Shown here piece by piece: positions 42,216 through 53,564 of a DNA stretch of 64,000 nt; positions within the stretch are counted from its first letter, which is position 1, and each line of letters begins with the position of its first letter. The stretch is from Cystobacter fuscus DSM 2262 (GTDB lineage Bacteria > Myxococcota > Myxococcia > Myxococcales > Myxococcaceae): the NCBI RefSeq assembly GCF_000335475.2, contig NZ_ANAH02000002.1, forward strand, positions 20,736 through 84,735. Reading direction: 5' to 3'. Under the pieces are notes generated by a model. The model was not told the DNA's origin. It made no database searches and saw nothing but the letters and a program-made list of their open reading frames with translations. Both the position numbers and the translations under genes were made by a program.

Positions 42216-44441
42216 TCAAGAAGGAAGCGCCTCGTGGTTTCGGGACTCGGGATTCAGGGGGTGGAGCTGGCCGTCGCTCAGCACGAGCGCGCGCTCGCAT
42301 TGGCCGAGCAGCTCCGGCTGGTGGGTGATGAGGAGCAGGGTCCAGGGGGCATCGGGCGCCAGCAGGGTCTGGAGCACGCGGGCCCGGGTGCGCGTGTCGA
42401 GCGTGTCCAACACCTCGTCGAGGATGAGCAGGCGAGGACGGAGCGCGAGCGCGCGCGCCAGATGCACCAGCACCCCCTGTCCCGAGGACAGGGGCAGGCC
42501 ACCCGTGGTCAGTGGCGTGTGGAGTCCTTCCGGCAACTGGGCGAGCACGTCTCCCAGGCCCACCGATTCGAGCACCTGACGCACCTGGCCCAGGGTCAAG
42601 GAGGGCTGTCCCATCCGGACGTTGTCCACGAGCGTTCCGGCGAAGATCTCCGGCGTCTTGACGAGCGCCACGTCCCGGCGAAGCGTGGCGAGCGACACGT
42701 CGCGCGTGTCGCTCCCGTCGAGCAGGATGCGGCCACGCGTGGGCAGGCGCAGGCCGTAGAGCAGGTCCACCAGGGTGCTCTTGCCCCCGGCGGTGTCGCC
42801 CGTGAGGGCCACCTTCTGTCCAGCCCGCACCTCGAGGCTGACGCCGCGCAGCACGGGCGCGTCCTCGCGGTAGTGGAACCTCACGTCGCGCAGCTCCAGG
42901 CTCGCGGGCCCGGACGGGGGCGGATGGCTCTCCCCGGTGGCCTGTTCCAGGGGCAGATCCACGAGCTGGCCCAGCTTGTCCGAGGCCGCCAGCAGATCGT
43001 AATAGGCCTCCAGGTGCTTGCCGAACTTGGCGAAGGCGGCCAGGACCGCGGTGACGATCAACTCGGCGGCGACGAGCTGGCCCAGGGACAACTGCCGGTC
43101 GATGACGAGCCAGCCGCCCAGGCCCAGCAGCAGCGCGCTCGCCACCGCCTGCAGGCCCAGGGCGCCGAGCACCTGCCGGAACAGGTACTTGAAGTGCTTG
43201 CGCCGCAGGCCCAGCCAGTCGCGGGCGAGCATGTCGGCGCGCTCCAGGGCATGGGCCGCCGCGCCGTGCTGGCGGAAGGTGATGGGGTGGCGCACCAGCT
43301 CCTGGAGCCAGGCGGCCACGGCGTACTTGGCCTTGGACTCCTTGAGACCCGCCGCGGCCGCCGAGCGTCCGTAGCCGAAGAGGATGACCGCCACCGACAG
43401 CAGGAGGAAGAAGTCGAAGGCCAGCAGCAGCGGATGGTAGAACGCCAGCATCAGCAGGCCGATGCCCGTCTGGAGCACCACCGATAGACCCTCGAGCAAC
43501 AGGGTGGCGCTGGCCTTCTGGATGGTGACGACGTCGAAGAAGCGGTTGACGAGCTCGGGGCCATGTGCCCGGTCCAGCGCCCGCGCATGCACCCGGGGCA
43601 GCCGGTGGCTCAGGTCGCTGACCACGCGGATGAACAGGCGCTGCTGGAGCAGCTCCACCACCCAGTACTGCATGGCGCGCAGACCTCCGGCGAACACCAG
43701 TCCTCCGAGCAGCAGGATGCTCAGCACGACCAGCGGCTGGAGCAGTGCGCCGAAAGCCACGGTGTTGACCAGGGACTGGACGGCGATGGGCGTGGTCAGC
43801 GCGAAGAGCCCGACGCCCACCGCGTAGACGAGCACCGCCCGGAGATCCGCCGCCTCCAGTCGCACCAGCTCGCGCACCCGGGCGAAGGGCGAGGGCGTCT
43901 GGTCCGCCTCACCCCGCAGGGCTTGGAGGGACTCCGACTCCTCGGCAATCACCCAGGTGAGGGGCGCTGGACCCCAGGCGGCGAGCAGCGCGGAGAGCTC
44001 CCGGTGCTCCAGCCAGGCCTGTCCTTCGGCCCGCAGGTTGGTGTGCACGTGCACCCGGCCCGTCTCCCACTCGTCGATGAGGAGCCACCGGGCACCCTGC
44101 TCCGAGACGGACACCGTGGCGAGTGGCCCCTGGTGGCCCCCTTCGCGGAGGACCTCCTCGAGGGGACGGCGCATGAGCGTCAGCGTGAGGCCAAGCGCGA
44201 GGCCCGCGTGCTGGAGATGCCGGCTCCACGTGTCCTCGAGGGACCCGGGGTCGTGTCTCCTGGCATCCTGCAGTGCTCCGCGCACGGTTCCATGCCCGGG
44301 CTCGAGCCCCGCGGTGTGGGCGAGCTCGGTGAGGACGGCCTCGAGAACTTCGGAGGCGGACGCGGAAGGGCCTCCCTGGCCGGTTGGCAGGGAGGGCTCA
44401 CCTCGGGGGGGGCGCGTGGGGGAGGAAGTCTGGTCAGACAT
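42216..44441 (-). CDS. ABC exporter (type I secretion ATPase/permease)
   Basis: A 741-residue half-transporter. Residues 1-205 form a soluble N-terminal region with no Cys-His pair, probably a degenerate C39-like domain. Six membrane segments follow (about 215-500), with ELVNRFFDVVTIQKASATLL in between. The ATPase has Walker A GDTAGGKST (near 550), signature LSSGQG (near 650), Walker B LLILDEVLDTLD and the His of ITHQ. Two deviations stand out: the signature is LSSGQ rather than LSGGQ, and the Q-loop glutamine position reads VKTPEIF. No substrate gene is adjacent, so the cargo is unknown. Confidence 0.92.
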   Translation of the reverse strand: MSDQTSSPTRPPRGEPSLPTGQGGPSASASEVLEAVLTELAHTAGLEPGHGTVRGALQDARRHDPGSLEDTWSRHLQHAGLALGLTLTLMRRPLEEVLREGGHQGPLATVSVSEQGARWLLIDEWETGRVHVHTNLRAEGQAWLEHRELSALLAAWGPAPLTWVIAEESESLQALRGEADQTPSPFARVRELVRLEAADLRAVLVYAVGVGLFALTTPIAVQSLVNTVAFGALLQPLVVLSILLLGGLVFAGGLRAMQYWVVELLQQRLFIRVVSDLSHRLPRVHARALDRAHGPELVNRFFDVVTIQKASATLLLEGLSVVLQTGIGLLMLAFYHPLLLAFDFFLLLSVAVILFGYGRSAAAAGLKESKAKYAVAAWLQELVRHPITFRQHGAAAHALERADMLARDWLGLRRKHFKYLFRQVLGALGLQAVASALLLGLGGWLVIDRQLSLGQLVAAELIVTAVLAAFAKFGKHLEAYYDLLAASDKLGQLVDLPLEQATGESHPPPSGPASLELRDVRFHYREDAPVLRGVSLEVRAGQKVALTGDTAGGKSTLVDLLYGLRLPTRGRILLDGSDTRDVSLATLRRDVALVKTPEIFAGTLVDNVRMGQPSLTLGQVRQVLESVGLGDVLAQLPEGLHTPLTTGGLPLSSGQGVLVHLARALALRPRLLILDEVLDTLDTRTRARVLQTLLAPDAPWTLLLITHQPELLGQCERALVLSDGQLHPLNPESRNHEALPS

Positions 44442-44544
44442 GAGAACGGAAGGCCCGTGGAACGCTTGGAATGAAAGGGGTTGTCCGAAGTGCCCTAGGG
44501 TAGTGCCGACCCCTGTGCAGGAAAGTCAGATAATTCGACGGGGT

Positions 44545-44581
44545 TCCTTCGGAAAAACCGAAGGATGACCCTCTGGAGGGT
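44545..44581. promoter_or_regulatory. two small hairpins upstream of the secretion operon
   Basis: TCCTTCGG-AAAAA-CCGAAGGA (44545-44565) and ACCCTC-TG-GAGGGT (44568-44581) are perfect inverted repeats 2 bases apart, about 105 bases upstream of the ABC gene start at 44441. They may be operators or a leader structure; they could equally terminate a plus-strand transcript. Confidence 0.4.
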
Positions 44582-44640
44582 GGCGACCTGGACCAAAGCC
44601 CCTCAGGAGAGTGGGAGGGTGATTGCCAGTCCGCATCTAG

Positions 44641-44979
44641 GATCAGCGTGAGCACGGACAACCCAGCGTGAGCTACTCCAGGTATCTGCTCTCGGGCGAG
44701 TTCATCGAGGCCACGTTCGAGAACTGGGAGAGCGAGTTCTTCCAGATGGGTGCCTTCGTCCTGCTCTCCTCCTTCCTCAAGCAGAAGGGATCGGGCGAGT
44801 CGAAGAGGCTCACAGGTGACAACGCGGTTGACCGGGATCCTCGGAAGGAGGTACGCCCGGACTCTCCCGGCCCCGTTCACCGGGGCGGGCTGGCCCTCGC
44901 GCATGAGTTTCAACGAGGAGCAACTCCAGCACGGGCAGCAGGCCGTGAGCTTATGGCAGTACGTGATCAGTTCCCGGTT
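44641..44979 (+). pseudogene. DUF6766-like membrane protein remnant
   Basis: The frame from 44641 reads DQREHGQPSVSYSRYLLSGE, then FIEATFENWESEFFQMGAF and KQKGSGESK. Those are the half-repeat features of DUF6766 proteins, but an in-frame stop precedes it and the N-terminal membrane helices are gone. After PVHRGGLAL a deletion and a frameshift remove the central helices. The second half-repeat continues in another frame from 44903 as MSFNEEQLQHGQQAVSLWQY and breaks off at ISSRF, exactly where the short repeat at 44981 begins. A broken gene. Confidence 0.75.
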
Positions 44980-44980
44980 C

Positions 44981-45029
44981 AGAAGGTGTCTGAGAAGGTG
45001 TCAGACGATTTGTACGGACGATTTGTACG
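44981..45029 (+). repeat. GAAGGTGTC/GACGATTTGTAC repeat, locus 2
   Basis: AGAAGGTGTCTGAGAAGGTG then TC (two GAAGGTGTC units) is followed by two units of GACGATTTGTACG. The same two modules in the same order occur at 46394-46460. It begins where the DUF6766 remnant ends. After it a short frame reads GDKVITPDDRTLITVDSRQF and ends at 45131-45133; I do not recognise it, and it may be another gene tail. Confidence 0.85.
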
Positions 45030-45154
45030 GCTCATACGGCGGAGACAAGGTCATCACCCCGGACGATCGTACGCTGATCACCGTGGATTCGAGGCAGTTC
45101 CACGTCATTCCTCTCTCGTCGCTCCCGCGGTAGCCTGGGTCCCGCCGCTCCGGA

Positions 45155-45190
45155 GGGCGGGTGGCTCGTGCCGCCCGCCCTTCTTCCTTT
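45155..45190 (+). terminator. strong hairpin terminator after the remnant tail
   Basis: GGGCGGGTGGC and GCCGCCCGCCC form an 11-base stem with a 4-base loop (one G-U pair), followed by TTCTTCCTTT. It lies just downstream of the orphan stop at 45131 and about 190 bases before the lipoprotein at 45371, and would end transcription from the remnant region. Confidence 0.7.
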
Positions 45191-45370
45191 CGTTGCCCTG
45201 GAGCACCCCAGGTCGAGATTGCTTCGCCAAAGGCCGTGCCTCGGCGCTCGTGGCCCGCTTCACCTGAAAAAAAAGGCCCGGCGGGAAGATTGGAAAATCC
45301 CGTCGTAATGCCGGGTGAAGCACGGAACACCCACCCGAGCGGGTGCCGCACACCCGAGGAGAAGCACGTC

Positions 45371-46396
45371 ATGAAGAGCATCAAGCTTGCTGCGCTGGCT
45401 GTATTCGGGACCACGTTGCTCACGGGATGCGGAGTGGAGCCAGGAGAGATGCCCGTCGAGGAGAGCCGTTTGGAGGAGCCCTCCCAGGAGAACGCGAGTC
45501 CTTCCGTGGACACGTCCCAGGAGGAAGTGCCTCTCGTGGCGCTCGACGGCAGGGCGGCCGCGGCGGCCGAGGGCGTCAGGGGAATGGCGGTGCGCCCTGG
45601 CCTCGCGGGGCTCGCGTCGTCGTGGTACTCGGGTTCCGTCGCGCCCGGTGCGACCCAGCATTGGTACTGGAACAACTCCAGCCTCACCGGCGCCTACAAG
45701 GTGGGCCTGTCGCCTATCGGCGCGAGCACCACGGGGCCGTGCCAGTTCGAGGTCACTCGGGCCTGGGACGTCCAGCAATACGGCGGTGAGCGCGAGTTTC
45801 ACTTCAACATCAAGAACACGGGCGGCATCACCTGCGGGACGAACATCCTGCTCGGGTGGCAGGAGCGAGCCAGCACCTGGGCGACGGGGGGGATCGAGGT
45901 GGGGGCGTCGCAGAACTGGACCTGGAATAACGCCAACCCGCTCACCGCCACGCATGTCGTCGGCATCTCGCCCTCCGGGTCGACCAGCGCCAACCCCTGC
46001 CAGCTCGAAGTGACCCGCAGCTGGTACGTCCAGCAGCCTGGAGGAGAGCGAAAGTTCAACTTCACGGTGAAGAATGTCGGCGCGATTGCATGCCAGGGTG
46101 ACATCCAGCTGGCGACGATCACCAATGCGAACTCATCCTGGTCGACCGGCTCCATGAGCCCGGGGACGTCCTTGTCCTGGGTCTGGAACAACGCCAACCC
46201 GCTTGACCGCGTCTATGCGACCGGGCTGTCTCCGGCGGGCGCGGCCGGCACCAGCACCTGCCAGCTCGAGGTGACGAAGTCCTCCTATCAGCAGGTGATC
46301 AATTCGAGCGGAACCACCGAGCGCAAGTACTACCTCACCGTCCAGAATATCGGCTCCTTGACCTGCGCCGGGACGGTGCTGCTCAACTATCTCTGA
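45371..46396 (+). CDS. lipoprotein with three tandem beta-type repeats
   Basis: A 341-residue protein with a lipobox LLTGC and GGAG upstream. A 65-residue acidic linker precedes three repeats of about 85 residues (from 85, 168 and 252). Each has SSWYSGSVAPG or a similar start, WxWNNxNPL, the GLSPxGA turn, a Cys in CQLEVT, a QxxGERxF strand and VKNxGxIxC. Each repeat has two Cys, probably a disulfide. The fold resembles small Ig-like or lectin-like modules, but no family is known to me. Its stop TGA is the first bases of the short repeat at 46394. Confidence 0.75.
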   Translation: MKSIKLAALAVFGTTLLTGCGVEPGEMPVEESRLEEPSQENASPSVDTSQEEVPLVALDGRAAAAAEGVRGMAVRPGLAGLASSWYSGSVAPGATQHWYWNNSSLTGAYKVGLSPIGASTTGPCQFEVTRAWDVQQYGGEREFHFNIKNTGGITCGTNILLGWQERASTWATGGIEVGASQNWTWNNANPLTATHVVGISPSGSTSANPCQLEVTRSWYVQQPGGERKFNFTVKNVGAIACQGDIQLATITNANSSWSTGSMSPGTSLSWVWNNANPLDRVYATGLSPAGAAGTSTCQLEVTKSSYQQVINSSGTTERKYYLTVQNIGSLTCAGTVLLNYL

Positions 46397-46460
46397 GAAG
46401 GTGTCAGAGAAGGTGTCTCAGAGAAGGTGTCAGACGATTTGTACGAGACGATTTGTACAG
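46394..46460 (+). repeat. GAAGGTGTC/GACGATTTGTAC repeat, locus 3
   Basis: Three GAAGGTGTC-type units (46397, 46409 and 46422) are followed by two GACGATTTGTAC units (46433 and 46448). The arrangement matches locus 2 at 44981. It abuts the lipoprotein stop on the left and the truncated Rpn gene on the right. Confidence 0.85.
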
Positions 46461-47306
46461 CGCTCGGGCCGCCCGCTGCTGCTGTACGTGCTGCTGGAGC
46501 ACCAGTCGTCGGTGGATCGGTGGATGGCGCTGAGGATGCTGCGCTACGTGGTGCGCCAGGTGGAGCGCTGGCGTCAGGAGCACCCAGAGCACGCCTTGTT
46601 GCCGGTCATCCTCCCGCTGGTGATGTACCACGGGCCGGAGGGGGCCTGGCGCGCGCCGCGGCGGGTGGAGGACCTGTTCGAGCTGCCGGGGGAGAGCGAG
46701 GAGGAGCGGGCGCACTGGCGAGCGTGGGTACCGCGCTTCGAATACCTGCTCGACGACCTGACCGCCGAACGGGAAGAGGCGTTGAAAGCACGATCGGGTC
46801 CTCCACTGGTCCGATTGGCGTGGTTGGTGCTGCGCTACGGACGTACTGGGGAACTGGCACGCAAGCTGCCGGAGTGGGTGGGCCTCTTCGCCCAGGTGCA
46901 GGCGGCTCCAGAGGGCACCGAACACTTGCTGGTGGTCATCCGTTACCTGCTGTGGACCGGGGACAAGGCCGTCCACGACGCCACGGGGCAGGTGCTACAT
47001 TCAGTGCTGGATGAGCAACACGCGGAGGAGTTGATGCGGAGCTATGGCGAGGAACTCATCGAGCAGGGACGTCAGCAGGGCCTGACGCAGGGGTTGGAGA
47101 AGGGACTGGCACGGGGACGTGCCGAGAGCCTCCTGCGGATACTTGCTCTTCGGGGGATTCACGTGGAGGAAGGAGCCCGGCAACGCATCCTCGATTGCAC
47201 GGACATGGACACGCTCGACAACTGGTTCGACCGGGTCCTCCAGGCCACGACCCTCTCCGAGGTGCTGGACGGCGGGGCACACGCGTCTCGGTCAAAGGAC
47301 TCGTGA
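46461..47306 (+). pseudogene. 5'-truncated Rpn-family (PD-(D/E)xK) recombination-promoting nuclease
   Basis: About 282 codons match Rpn/transposase_31 proteins: RPLLLYVLLEHQSSVDRWMA, RMLRYVVRQVERW, LPLVMYHGPEGAWRAP and the Gln-rich C-terminal LIEQGRQQGLTQGLEKGLARG. Normal members begin 60-80 residues earlier with the PHDRFFK-type helix and the catalytic Asp. Here those are missing, and the frame starts inside the short repeat with GTG 46401. The upstream half of the nuclease centre is lost, so it is probably inactive. Family members promote recombination. Confidence 0.78.
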
Positions 47307-47569
47307 CACGGCTTCCGCTCGCGCGCCACTGACGTAGAGGCGGTGGGAAGCGCACCCGCCACCAGGGAATTCCGGCGAGCTCGTTCCAATATTGGCGCAC
47401 CTGGCGCTACCTCCGCCGCCTGCTCAGTTGGCGTAAGCGCCAGGGCGCCCAGCGCGGGGGTCGAGCCCCAATCCGACACGATGGCGTGTAGTCACCCCCA
47501 GTCGCTACGTCCCGCCGTGATGGCTTGGCTCGACCGCGCCTCGTCAGACGCGCCTTCCAGAGGTGATGT
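47307..47569. other. 263-base gap with a possible transposase-like scrap
   Basis: A plus-strand frame (about 47389-47490) reads QYWRTWRYLRRLLSWRKRQG and ends in a stop, an Arg/Trp-rich tail of the sort seen at transposase C-termini. There is no start or further match, so it is recorded only as a possible scrap. Confidence 0.25.
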
Positions 47570-48040
47570 TCAGACTTCCTCGTCAGGCAGGAGCGTGAGC
47601 AGCAGTTCGTCGTCGGGTCCGAGTGGTCGCCAGCCGGGTGGCGGAGGTGAGGCACGGAGTGCTGCCCTGACCTGATCGACGCGACCCTCATGGGTTTCTG
47701 GGGTGTAGGCAGACCACATGCCGAGTGCCTTGGCGACCTTGAAACGGTTCGTGTCGTCCATTTCAGTCGGCCATCCATCAGGGAGCGCCTCGTACAATTC
47801 GCGCACGAACTGTCCGCGCACCAGGCGCGTGAGCCGCTTACTCCGCTCTGCTTCGGCTACCAGCCCACTGAATACCTGCACGCCGGTGATGTCATCCTCG
47901 CCGAGTTCCTCGGCGAGCGCTACCAAAGAGGCGGTGGGACGCGCCTCGGCGAATGAGGTGAGCGATTCATGACCACGCTCGCGAACCCGCTCATAGAGAC
48001 GGACCTTCCAATTGCCCTCCCAGGGATGAGTCCCGCTCAT
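47570..48040 (-). CDS. putative immunity protein of the DUF2380 toxin-like gene
   Basis: A 156-residue soluble, mainly helical protein without a recognised domain. It begins MSGTHPWEGNWKVRLYERVR, has SLVALAEELGEDDITGVQV, and ends PPPPGWRPLGPDDELLLTLL. Its ATG overlaps the stop of the DUF2380 gene (ATGA), the usual order of toxin then immunity in polymorphic toxin pairs. Similar small partners in myxobacteria are sometimes labelled NUDIX hydrolases, but no Nudix box is visible here. The immunity role is inferred from position. Confidence 0.6.
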   Translation of the reverse strand: MSGTHPWEGNWKVRLYERVRERGHESLTSFAEARPTASLVALAEELGEDDITGVQVFSGLVAEAERSKRLTRLVRGQFVRELYEALPDGWPTEMDDTNRFKVAKALGMWSAYTPETHEGRVDQVRAALRASPPPPGWRPLGPDDELLLTLLPDEEV

Positions 48041-48867
48041 CGCCCACTCCAGTGAGTGAAGTTCACCGGGATTCTGTCGCGCTTCATCGTCGCCACGACG
48101 ATGTCCAGGATCTCATTTCGCGTCAACATCCGGCCGGCATCGCTCTCGGCGTTTCTCAGCGCCTTCATGATCATCCGGTTCCATTCGCCGGGCCATTGGC
48201 GACCCAGGCGCCAGTCACCACCTCCGATGGCTTCGTGATGCGCCTGCTCCATCTCGACGCAGAACTGATCGATGTCCATTTCTCTGGTGAAGCCGCGCTT
48301 CTCGAACCAATCGCGGAACTCCTTGGGCAGGACGTGGTGTCGCGGTGGCTCGTTCATGCCAGCCCCGGTCCTGCCTGTTACACGCATGCCTCGTACCTCG
48401 GGCCCGTCACCGAGTGCGTCGCGCACGCCCTTGGGCAACTCGTCGTGAGACTGCGCCATCATCACCTGGCCCGCCTGAATCCGTACGACCGCGCCGATGG
48501 CGGGAAGGGAGAGGACGCCCGCCCGCACCAACTGGCGCATCATCTCCACCCACTCGGCGGACACGATGAGGCGAGTGCCCATCATCACTCCGTCGCCTCC
48601 CATCGTTAGGGCCAGTCCGAGCGTGGCGGGAGCCGACGACGGCAGGGAGGGCAGAGAGAACTTCAACGCCGAGAGAAGGGTGAGCGCCTCGATGGACTCC
48701 TTGAGCACCAGGATCTTCTGGAGCTTCTCCGCCCCCATGCGCATGGCCTCACGTGTCGCCGCGAATTCGCGGGTGAGATGGCCTACCAGCATGGGGATGT
48801 CTTTCGCCGCCGCCTCCACCTGTCTTGACTCCCCGGGGGAGAGCGCCGTCATGGTGGGCTCGAGCAT
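48037..48867 (-). CDS. C-terminal half of a DUF2380 (TIGR02269-like) toxin-like protein
   Basis: A 276-residue reading frame. Its last 120 residues match the DUF2380/TIGR02269 domain: PPRHHVLPKEFRDWFEKRGF, IDQFCVEMEQAHHEAIGGG, and then WPGEWNRM. The paired His and the later His with Trp suggest an HNH/GHH-like nuclease toxin. The N-terminal part is helical (AALTLLSALKF region). The frame is exactly continuous with the lipoprotein half upstream: the codons read ...CGC GTC TAG AAG ATG, so a single TAG divides what looks like one gene. ATG 48867 could be used for internal initiation. Confidence 0.7.
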   Translation of the reverse strand: MLEPTMTALSPGESRQVEAAAKDIPMLVGHLTREFAATREAMRMGAEKLQKILVLKESIEALTLLSALKFSLPSLPSSAPATLGLALTMGGDGVMMGTRLIVSAEWVEMMRQLVRAGVLSLPAIGAVVRIQAGQVMMAQSHDELPKGVRDALGDGPEVRGMRVTGRTGAGMNEPPRHHVLPKEFRDWFEKRGFTREMDIDQFCVEMEQAHHEAIGGGDWRLGRQWPGEWNRMIMKALRNAESDAGRMLTRNEILDIVVATMKRDRIPVNFTHWSGR

Positions 48868-48870
48868 CTT

Positions 48871-49578
48871 CTAGACGCGGTCCAGGTCCACGAAAAGCCT
48901 CTCCACGCTGTAGAACTGCTGTTTGAGGGCGACGTCGGTGAGGTGGAGGAAGTCGAGCCAGACGGCGAGCAGGAGCGAGCCCAACATGGCGGCCTCGAGA
49001 CGTGGACCGGCGAGGCGCAGCAGGGCGAGTTGCATGTCCGGGTCCTTCACCTCCGAAGCGGCGTTGGCCAGTCGGGTGGTGGCGGCGAGTTCGGCATCCA
49101 GCCACCGCAGTTGTTGGACTCCATGGTCGACGTAGCGGACGAAGAGGCCGGAGGCCCTGCCGGCGATGCCAGGAGTGCTGGCAGCGAGTCTGGAGAACTC
49201 GCCGGAGAGCCGGCGTGTGGAGCCGGACACGTCGAGAACGGCACCGCGAAAGGCCAGCTGGGCCGCGAGGGCATTTCGCCACGCGGACTCCACAGCGCCG
49301 TCAGGGCCCGCCGCCATTACGGCTTCCCGGGAGCCACGGCGACGTTGAGGCTGCCCCGGTGTCTCGAGCGCATGCGGGGAGGAGGGGTGTGGGGCAAGGG
49401 CGAGTGGAGGCTTCGCACTCACCCCTTCTCCTGATGATGGCACCACGGCCTCTCGCGGCGTGTAGCTCAGGTTCATCCCACGGCTGGGCGGTGGCGTCAG
49501 CGACGCACATCCTGTGGATGATAGCACCGTGACGAGCACCATGCCCACCCACCGTCCCCATGGTGAGTTACTACGCAT
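48871..49578 (-). CDS. N-terminal lipoprotein half of the split DUF2380 protein
   Basis: A 235-residue frame with a signal peptide and lipobox SSTGC near residue 25, then a Pro/Ser-rich spacer and helices ending YSVERLFVDLDRV before TAG. The neighbouring frame starts two codons later in the same phase, and remembered homologues appear to run through with a Gln in place of the stop (CAG to TAG). I read this as a nonsense mutation in one 513-codon gene. A real two-gene operon or stop-codon readthrough cannot be excluded. Confidence 0.65.
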   Translation of the reverse strand: MRSNSPWGRWVGMVLVTVLSSTGCASLTPPPSRGMNLSYTPREAVVPSSGEGVSAKPPLALAPHPSSPHALETPGQPQRRRGSREAVMAAGPDGAVESAWRNALAAQLAFRGAVLDVSGSTRRLSGEFSRLAASTPGIAGRASGLFVRYVDHGVQQLRWLDAELAATTRLANAASEVKDPDMQLALLRLAGPRLEAAMLGSLLLAVWLDFLHLTDVALKQQFYSVERLFVDLDRV

Positions 49579-49672
49579 GGTCCACCCCCATTCTGGGCCT
49601 ATTCCAGGACATGCTGTTTCCCTCTATCGCCACAGGCCTCCCATCTTCTCCTGTGCTTCGGCGCCGCCAACT

Positions 49673-52457
<2,785 letters not shown>

Positions 52458-52493
52458 GGGGGTTCCTGGAAAGCCGTGAGGGAGAAAGAGGTG

Positions 52494-53564
52494 CTAGCGC
52501 GCGGGCCCGCCGAGCCGGTCGAGCACGGCCCAGCCCGCCTCCTGGGTGGCCACGGGCCGGGTGCCCGGAGGAACGAGATCGGCGGTGAGGACACCGGCCT
52601 CGAGCGAGGCGGCCACCGCGCTCTCCACGGCACGAGCCTCCTCTTCGAGCCCGAGCGAGTGGCGCAGCAGCATGGCCACGCTCAGCAGCGTCCCGTAGGG
52701 GTTGGCCACGCCGCGGCCGGCGATGTCCGGAGCGGAGCCGTGAATGGGCTCGTAGAGCCCGCGCCGGTTCGCCCCCAGCGAGGCCGAGGGCAGCATGCCG
52801 ATGGAACCCGAGAGCATGGCCGCCTCGTCCGTGAGGATGTCGCCGAACATGTTCTCCGTGACGATGACGTCGAAGTCCGCGGGGCGTTTGATGAGGTGCA
52901 TCGCACAGGCGTCCACCAGCATGTGTTTCAGCTCGATGTCCGGGAACTCCTCGCGGATGACCCGCTCGGTCACCGCGCGCCACAGCCGCGAGGTCTCCAG
53001 CACGTTGGCCTTGTCCACCGAGGTGAGCCTCTTTCGGCGGGCCCGCGCGAGGGAGGCGGCATCGCGAACCACCCGGACCACCTCGTCCACCGTGTAGACA
53101 CAGGCATCGAAGGCCCGATCCTCCTCGCGGCGCTTCTCGCCGAAGTAGATGCCACCCGTGAGCTCACGCACCACCAGCAGGTCCACGCCGCGCAGCACCT
53201 CGGGCTTGAGCGTGGAGGTGTCATGGAGGGCGGGGAAGGGCGCCACGGGCCGCAGGTTGGCGTAGAGGCCCAGCTCCTTGCGCAACGCGAGCAGCCCCTG
53301 CTCCGGACGCACCTTCGCGGGCGGATCCCACTTCGGCCCGCCCACGGCGCCCAGCAGCACCGCATCCGCCCGCTGACAGAGGGCGAGCGTCTCCGGAGGC
53401 AGCGGCGCACCGGTGAGGTCGATGGCCACGCCTCCCATGGGCGCCTCCACCAGCTCGAAGGAGTGGCCGAAGCGCTCCGCCACCGCCTTCAGCAGGCGAG
53501 TCCCCTGCGCCACCACCTCGGGTCCGATCCCATCCCCTGGAAGAACCGCGATGAGCGCTTTCAT
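52494..53564 (-). CDS. leuB: 3-isopropylmalate dehydrogenase
   Basis: A 356-residue protein of standard length. [12 protein letters not shown] begins the isocitrate/isopropylmalate dehydrogenase fold. [12 protein letters not shown] carries the substrate-binding Arg, [14 protein letters not shown] the catalytic Lys-Asn, and [16 protein letters not shown] (here [16 protein letters not shown]) the metal Asp pair; [15 protein letters not shown] is the NAD site. It oxidises 3-isopropylmalate in leucine synthesis. Its start overlaps the stop of leuD (ATGA). Confidence 0.97.
   Translation of the reverse strand: MKALIAVLPGDGIGPEVVAQGTRLLKAVAERFGHSFELVEAPMGGVAIDLTGAPLPPETLALCQRADAVLLGAVGGPKWDPPAKVRPEQGLLALRKELGLYANLRPVAPFPALHDTSTLKPEVLRGVDLLVVRELTGGIYFGEKRREEDRAFDACVYTVDEVVRVVRDAASLARARRKRLTSVDKANVLETSRLWRAVTERVIREEFPDIELKHMLVDACAMHLIKRPADFDVIVTENMFGDILTDEAAMLSGSIGMLPSASLGANRRGLYEPIHGSAPDIAGRGVANPYGTLLSVAMLLRHSLGLEEEARAVESAVAASLEAGVLTADLVPPGTRPVATQEAGWAVLDRLGGPAR

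Noticed and set aside
47389..47490. Arg/Trp-rich frame QYWRTWRYLRRLLSWRKRQG resembling a transposase tail
   Set aside because: It is too short and has no start or further match. Composition alone can give such a tail in GC-rich DNA.
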